Shown here: positions 45,807 through 49,564 of the stretch, piece by piece | Layout of the letters: each line of letters opens with the position of its first letter | Position numbering within the stretch: the first letter of the stretch is position 1 | DNA from: Rhodococcus phenolicus | Lineage (GTDB): Bacteria > Actinomycetota > Actinomycetes > Mycobacteriales > Mycobacteriaceae | Direction: 5' to 3' | Assembly (NCBI RefSeq): GCF_001646785.1 | Contig: NZ_LRRH01000232.1 | Span: 1-49,564, forward strand | Length of the DNA: 49,564 nt | Translations under genes and position numbers: made by a program | The notes under the pieces: model-generated | Told to the model about the DNA's origin: nothing | The model's database searches: none | Seen by the model: the letters and a program-made list of their open reading frames with translations, nothing else

Positions 45807-46703
45807 ATGACCAGCTCCAGTGCCGCGGACGGACGTGTTCTCTACCACGCGGACCGGGACCGACGGATCGCGACCGTCACCCTCGACGACCCTGCACGTC
45901 GCAATTCCTACGACCTTTCGATGCGCGACGCCCTCGCCCGGTACCTCGACGACGCGGCCCAGGACGACGACATCACGGTCGTGCTCCTGCGCGGCTCCGA
46001 GGGTGTGTTCAGTACCGGCGCCGACATGAACAACGCGTACGGCTGGTACGGCAGCAAGGACGACGACGGGGACCGTCCCCGGAAGAGCCGGCCGAGCCAG
46101 CGGCGCCGTCTCACGGTCGACCGCAGGACGTTCGGCTTCTACCACGACTTCATGGGCTATCCGAAGGTCACGGTCGGTGAGATCGCGGGCTACGCGCTCG
46201 GCGGTGGGTTCGAGATGGCCCTGATGACCGACATCTCCGTGATCGCGCGGGACACGCGCATCGGCATGCCCGCGACCCGGTTCCTCGGGCCGGCGCTGGG
46301 CAGCCTGCACATGTTCTTCCATCGGCTCGGTCCGGTCCTCGCACGCAGACTGCTGCTGACCGGCGACATCGTCGATGCCGCATCCGTCGAGCACCTCGGG
46401 GTGTTCACCGAGACGTGTGAGCCCGGCGCGGTCACCGCGCGCGCCCGGTACTGGGCGGAGAAGACCGCGAAGATGCCCGCCGACGGTGTCGTCATCGCGA
46501 AGGAGGCGTTCCGGCTCGTCGAGCAGAGCCAGGCATATCAGGGTGAGGAGGTCGCGAGCTACCTGTTCCATGCGTTCGGCACCAACCTCCAGTTCGGGCC
46601 GGGTGAGTTCAATTTCGTCAAAGCCCGGGCCGAACACGGAACCAGGAACGCATTCCGCCTGCGCGACGAGCACTTCCACGTCCCCGAACCCGAGTTGCAG
46701 TAG
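45807..46703 (+). CDS. Enoyl-CoA hydratase/isomerase (crotonase) family protein, copy 4
   Basis: This 298-residue crotonase has DPARRNSYDLSM and SEGVFSTGADM. The second oxyanion segment is EIAGYALGGGFEMALMTDIS. The first classical glutamate is present (GGGFEMAL), but the second falls on Ala/Thr in GMPATRFLG. It has a charged insert, KDDDGDRPRKSRPSQRRR, before the second oxyanion segment. It is about 30 residues longer than the other three. The reaction is therefore unclear; hydration, lyase or hydrolase chemistry are all possible. The ATG at 45807 has a GAAGAGGG site. Confidence 0.86.
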   Translation: MTSSSAADGRVLYHADRDRRIATVTLDDPARRNSYDLSMRDALARYLDDAAQDDDITVVLLRGSEGVFSTGADMNNAYGWYGSKDDDGDRPRKSRPSQRRRLTVDRRTFGFYHDFMGYPKVTVGEIAGYALGGGFEMALMTDISVIARDTRIGMPATRFLGPALGSLHMFFHRLGPVLARRLLLTGDIVDAASVEHLGVFTETCEPGAVTARARYWAEKTAKMPADGVVIAKEAFRLVEQSQAYQGEEVASYLFHAFGTNLQFGPGEFNFVKARAEHGTRNAFRLRDEHFHVPEPELQ

Positions 46704-46834
46704 GTCATCGCCCGTGGGCTGTACCGGCCGCCGGAAGCAGACGCCGCGACGCGGGTACCGCGGGATCGTGAGCACGAATCGAACTCACATCCCGTCCGGC
46801 GACGAAGCGATCGCGGGGGTGCGGTACTCCGTGG

Positions 46835-47393
46835 TTACCTCTGCTCGGCCCGACGCCGGAATGCGGGTAGCTCGGAGGCGAGTCGATCCGCGGCTTGCAT
46901 CGGAAGAGAATGTGTGGTGTCCGGAAACACCGTTACGGTGGCGTTCGGGAGGTGTCGCGCCCGTTCCACGGCCTTTCCGCCGCCGGCGATCGAATCACGT
47001 TCCGCGATAGCGACATAGGTCGGCACGGTCAGGTCGGCGAGCTGGTCCTGATCCGCTGTCGACCTCAGCGGGGCCGAAGCAGTACGACGGGCACGGTGCC
47101 CGCCGTCTCGGGTGACCTCCATTCGTACACGCGCACGGTTCCGAATTCGGTCGCGATGTCGTGGGTCGCCGTGGGTGCGGGCAGCGTGGTCATCGTCCGC
47201 GCGTAGGCGTCGAGATAGACGGTCCGCCCCTCGACACTGCGGAAGTGCCCGACTCCCGGTGCCCCGGAGAAGAACTGCCGGATGCCGACCGCGCGGACGG
47301 ACGCCAGGGCAGCGGTGAGCGCGATCGCCGGGCGGCACCGGGAAAGCTCAGGCCGCCGGGCCGTCGCAGGTCGTCGTGAACTCGGTCGGTCAT
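46835..47393 (-). pseudogene. Alpha/beta-hydrolase pseudogene with internal deletion
   Basis: Read on the minus strand, 47325 to 47065 encodes an N-terminal hydrolase part (HFRSVEGRTVYLDAYARTMT, then FGTVRVYEW and GTVPVVLL) and stops at 47067-47065. Another frame continues with the C-terminal part, LADLTVPTYVAIAERDS and FPDTTHSLPMQAADRLA, ending at 46835. The roughly 120 residues that normally hold the nucleophile elbow are missing, so no active enzyme can be made. A further frame change probably lies near the original start, where an ATG at 47393 is in a different frame. The 131 bases between this and crotonase copy 4 hold nothing I can identify. Confidence 0.65.
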
Positions 47394-47669
47394 GGACGGA
47401 GATTGTAGGTTTTCAGTGTGCCGAAGGTTGTCGTTCAGGCCGAGGGTCGGGCGGCATCGGCGGGGTGGCGTCCCGGGCGTCCGGGCGGTGAAGATTGCGC
47501 GATGAGAAGCATGGGGTAGAGTGGCGGTGCTTCACGACTTGCCGTCGCAAAGCCCCGACTTGACGGCAGACCAACCCCACGCTCGCGGGTGGTTCGGGTG
47601 ACGAAGCGGTCCGAGACCGACCGGCTCGGGCACGAGCGCCCCGTCCCGGGGCTTACCCGGAGGAACACG

Positions 47670-48062
47670 ATGACCCTCATCGCCCGTTCGATCGTCCATA
47701 CCGATGCCGCGTCCTGCCGATCCCCTCACGACGGCCACCAGGTCCATCGCATCCGTGTGCTTCGCGCGCTGCGGGATCGAGACCTCGCCGTGCACGTTCT
47801 CGTCGAGATCGTCGAGGAGAGTGTCGTGCAACTGTCCTGGGACGGAAGACAATTCCGGTTCCTACATCACGACGTCGACTCGATCGCCGATGCCCTCGAC
47901 TCCGGCGGCGACGTGGGGGAGTGGATCCCGCGCTGGCGCGTGTTGGTACTTCCCGGCAGGGGACCCGACGACCGAGCCGTCTTCACATTGTGCGATACGG
48001 AACACTGGACGGCCTGCTCCGAGGAGGCGTTCACCGGTCCCGGATCTCGCCGGGTCGCATAG
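47670..48062 (+). CDS. Hypothetical protein (130 residues)
   Basis: ATG at 47670 follows GGAGGA by about 6 bases, a strong ribosome binding site. The protein has mixed strand/helix sequence such as HRIRVLRALRDRDLAVHVLV, VQLSWDGRQFRFLHHDVDS and WIPRWRVLVLPG. There are 3 cysteines, no signal peptide and no membrane segment. I do not recognise the family. The 276 bases upstream contain TGCCGTC/GACGGCA inverted arms and a possible TAGAGT -10 element, but no other gene. Confidence 0.5.
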   Translation: MTLIARSIVHTDAASCRSPHDGHQVHRIRVLRALRDRDLAVHVLVEIVEESVVQLSWDGRQFRFLHHDVDSIADALDSGGDVGEWIPRWRVLVLPGRGPDDRAVFTLCDTEHWTACSEEAFTGPGSRRVA

Positions 48063-48273
48063 AGGTCGCTGGACTCCGCTGCCGTACACATCGCCTGCCG
48101 GATGCCGAACGTGGGACGGCGAGGTCTGTCACCGACACAGCCTATGATCGCGGCCGGAGGTGACCACGGCCGCACGGCGACGCGTGGCTGGACCGTGAGT
48201 AGGCGAGGGGAAGGGGCCGGTACTGGGTTCGATTGCTTTTCGCACTGTATACGGCGGGCCCGATCCCGAACTC

Positions 48274-48603
48274 GTGCAAGTGGTGTCGGGGATCAAGCGG
48301 AAGCCGCGCGGCATCGACCTTCCGTACGAACTCGACATTTTCCTGCACGTCGGTGCGGAGATCTCGTCGACCTGTGACCCGAGTGGCCTCCATGTACCGC
48401 GGGTGTCGGTGGCAAAGCGCAGGATGACGGGACAGATTCGCATCAACCGTGATGAAGTGCGGGAGGCGCCGGACCTGAAGTCCTTCCTGCAGAGCACGAT
48501 CCATCGTGCGGTGAAGCAGATGATCGAGCATATTGCTGCCAGGGATGCGACCGTGGACGCGGATGTCGAGATCCGGAAGGTCGCATTCCTCGGTGAGCAG
48601 TAG
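48274..48603 (+). CDS. Hypothetical protein, start uncertain (109 residues or more)
   Basis: From the GTG at 48274 the frame reads 109 codons, including IDLPYELDIFLHVGAEISST and FLQSTIHRAVKQMIEHIAAR, with a mixed strand/helix look. Coding-like sequence continues upstream (GSIAFRTVYGGPDPELV) but no ATG, GTG or TTG exists there in frame. A CTG near 48225 after an AAGGGG site is a possible non-standard start. Otherwise the 5' end is damaged. The family is not recognised. It lies just upstream of the frameshifted gene and may have formed a pair with it. Confidence 0.4.
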   Translation: MQVVSGIKRKPRGIDLPYELDIFLHVGAEISSTCDPSGLHVPRVSVAKRRMTGQIRINRDEVREAPDLKSFLQSTIHRAVKQMIEHIAARDATVDADVEIRKVAFLGEQ

Positions 48604-48630
48604 GAACCGCTGGAGGCAGCATCGGATGAC

Positions 48631-49112
48631 GTGGCGGTGCGGCTCGCGAAGATCGGGGACGCCGCGACCGAACGCACCGAGGCATCATCATCGAGGTGTT
48701 CGTCGACCAGGACGGCGAGGGACCGTTCGATGTCCGGGCGTGGTTCGAGGGTTCCGACGCGTTCGCGCTCGATCGCAGGCTCGATGCCGAGCGTCATCTC
48801 TTCGGCGTGGTCTGGGGAGAGCGGGACTGGAAGCCGGCGGTGCCGTCTCGCCCGCACGGATGGACCCGGGACGAGCTCGAAGAGGTCGTCGTCGATACCG
48901 TCGCCGAGTGGCTCGGTCCGCTCGTCCCGATCGGGGAAAGGGGCTTGCGCTGGGATGTCGCTTCTCCCGAAGGCACACTCGGAGCAGCTCTACGAACTGC
49001 GACGAACGAGGTCACGAACTCGGAAGGAGCCGTGACCTCGTTTTCGTCGATCGATCGGACGGGCGACCCGACTTCGGCCTGTGCGCCGGGTCGGTTTTCT
49101 GCCGTGCTGTAA
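48631..49112 (+). pseudogene. Frameshifted gene of unknown family
   Basis: The first frame reads VAVRLAKIGDAATERTE from 48631, then the protein-like sequence continues in another frame as IIIEVFVDQDGEGPFDVRAW, then DRRLDAERHLFGVVWGERDW and VVVDTVAEWLGPLVPIGERG, stopping at 49112. Loss of one G near 48679-48684 (GAGGGC to GAGGC) would explain the shift. A sequencing error cannot be excluded. A GGAGG site at 48612-48616 suggests the original start was near 48626-48631. The acidic, two-domain-like product is not assigned to a family. Confidence 0.4.
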
Positions 49113-49278
49113 TGGTGCGGTGATGAACCCGACGCAGCACTGGTGGCCGTACCTCTAGCGGCCTTGCGAACTGTGTTGTCCGGCCGCCTTCTCCGCGGTC
49201 GATGACACTCACGTCTCTGCACGCAGTGACACCGGTCGGCGGAGTGAGGTGGCCACGATCCGAGAGAGGAACCACCTC

Positions 49279-49564
49279 ATGACCCACGACAGCGATGATG
49301 TTCTCCGAGCAGGTATCGGCGAGATGCTGATCAGTTCCCGTTCACTGGATGAGTACCGGTCGATGTTCAACCTCACCGATGAGGACCTGTCCCGGAGAAT
49401 CCTGGACTGCCCCGGCGGCGCAGCGGGGTTCACCAGCGCCGTGAACCGACTGGGCGGTGACGTAACCGCAAGCGATACGGCCTACTTCGACCGCGAAATC
49501 GAACAACTCGCCGTCGTGGCGGCAGCTGAAACCGAACGTGGGAACCGGTACATCCGAGCCCACG
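49279..49564 (+). CDS. Partial SAM-dependent methyltransferase-like protein, 3' end outside the window
   Basis: ATG at 49279 follows AGAGAGGA by 8 bases. The 95 visible residues include EYRSMFNLTDEDLSRRILDC then PGGAAGFTSAVNRLGGDVTA. LDCPGGAAGF followed by an acidic/alanine strand end is the SAM-binding start seen in a group of actinobacterial class I methyltransferase-like proteins. The rest is cut by the window end. The 166 bases before it hold no supported feature. Confidence 0.6.
   Translation, partial: MTHDSDDVLRAGIGEMLISSRSLDEYRSMFNLTDEDLSRRILDCPGGAAGFTSAVNRLGGDVTASDTAYFDREIEQLAVVAAAETERGNRYIRAH

Noticed and set aside
46770-46800. tRNA-like fragment (GAGCACGAATCGAACTCAC)
   Set aside because: It resembles a T-arm only loosely; no acceptor stem, anticodon arm or correct spacing is present.

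Overview
The window is high-GC actinobacterial chromosome, most likely from Rhodococcus or a close mycolic-acid relative. The evidence is very high GC in coding sequence, many GTG starts, a WS/DGAT acyltransferase, a PPOX/F420-type oxidoreductase, FadD19-like and EchA-like genes, and the alaS-ruvX-mltG-aroE block. Genus level is inference. I saw no rRNA, tRNA, transposase or CRISPR array.

Region 1 (1-9.6 kb) is a run of mostly singly transcribed accessory genes: a TetR C-terminus cut by the window edge, a WS/DGAT enzyme, an SRPBCC protein, a PPOX-type protein, a tandem universal stress protein, an FAD oxidoreductase, two alpha/beta hydrolases and a DUF2505 protein. A decayed flavodoxin gene lies at 8.87-9.32 kb.

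Region 2 (9.4-12.2 kb) holds an ADP-ribose module. A degenerate-Nudix/winged-helix NrtR-type regulator faces a two-domain protein that fuses an ADP-ribosylglycohydrolase to a macro domain. Two near-identical 19-bp operator-like repeats, 22 bp apart, lie between them. Next comes a 30-codon gene for an acidic, strongly amphipathic peptide with its own ribosome binding site and a strong terminator. It recalls the tiny PorA/PorH channel peptides of corynebacteria in style.

Region 3 (12.5-26.2 kb) is conserved core: a YpfJ-type zinc peptidase, aspS, a phosphotransferase, a Tat-exported PhoD-like phosphatase, rarA, a small hypothetical gene, alaS, ruvX, mltG (with four 27-bp in-frame repeats) and aroE.

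Region 4 (26.2-46.7 kb) is a catabolic cluster: a FadD19-like ligase, a double-adenylation-domain protein whose first domain is degenerate, a third AMP-binding ligase, four crotonases, a hotdog thioesterase, an SDR, a cytochrome P450, an aldehyde dehydrogenase and a TetR regulator. Four divergent promoter regions in this cluster (32.8, 37.8, 40.1 and 45.75 kb) carry the same 19-bp pattern, TACnGTa-N5-TACcGTt, so the cluster looks like one local TetR regulon. The P450 and aldehyde dehydrogenase could oxidise a substrate to an acid, the ligases could make the CoA thioester, and the crotonases and SDR could process it. No acyl-CoA dehydrogenase or thiolase is present. A WYL regulator/VOC pair, an orphan substrate-binding lipoprotein and a CYTH-CHAD protein are interspersed.

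Region 5 (46.7-49.6 kb) is decaying or poorly known sequence: an alpha/beta-hydrolase pseudogene with an internal deletion, two unrecognised small proteins, a frameshifted gene, and the start of a methyltransferase-like gene running off the window.
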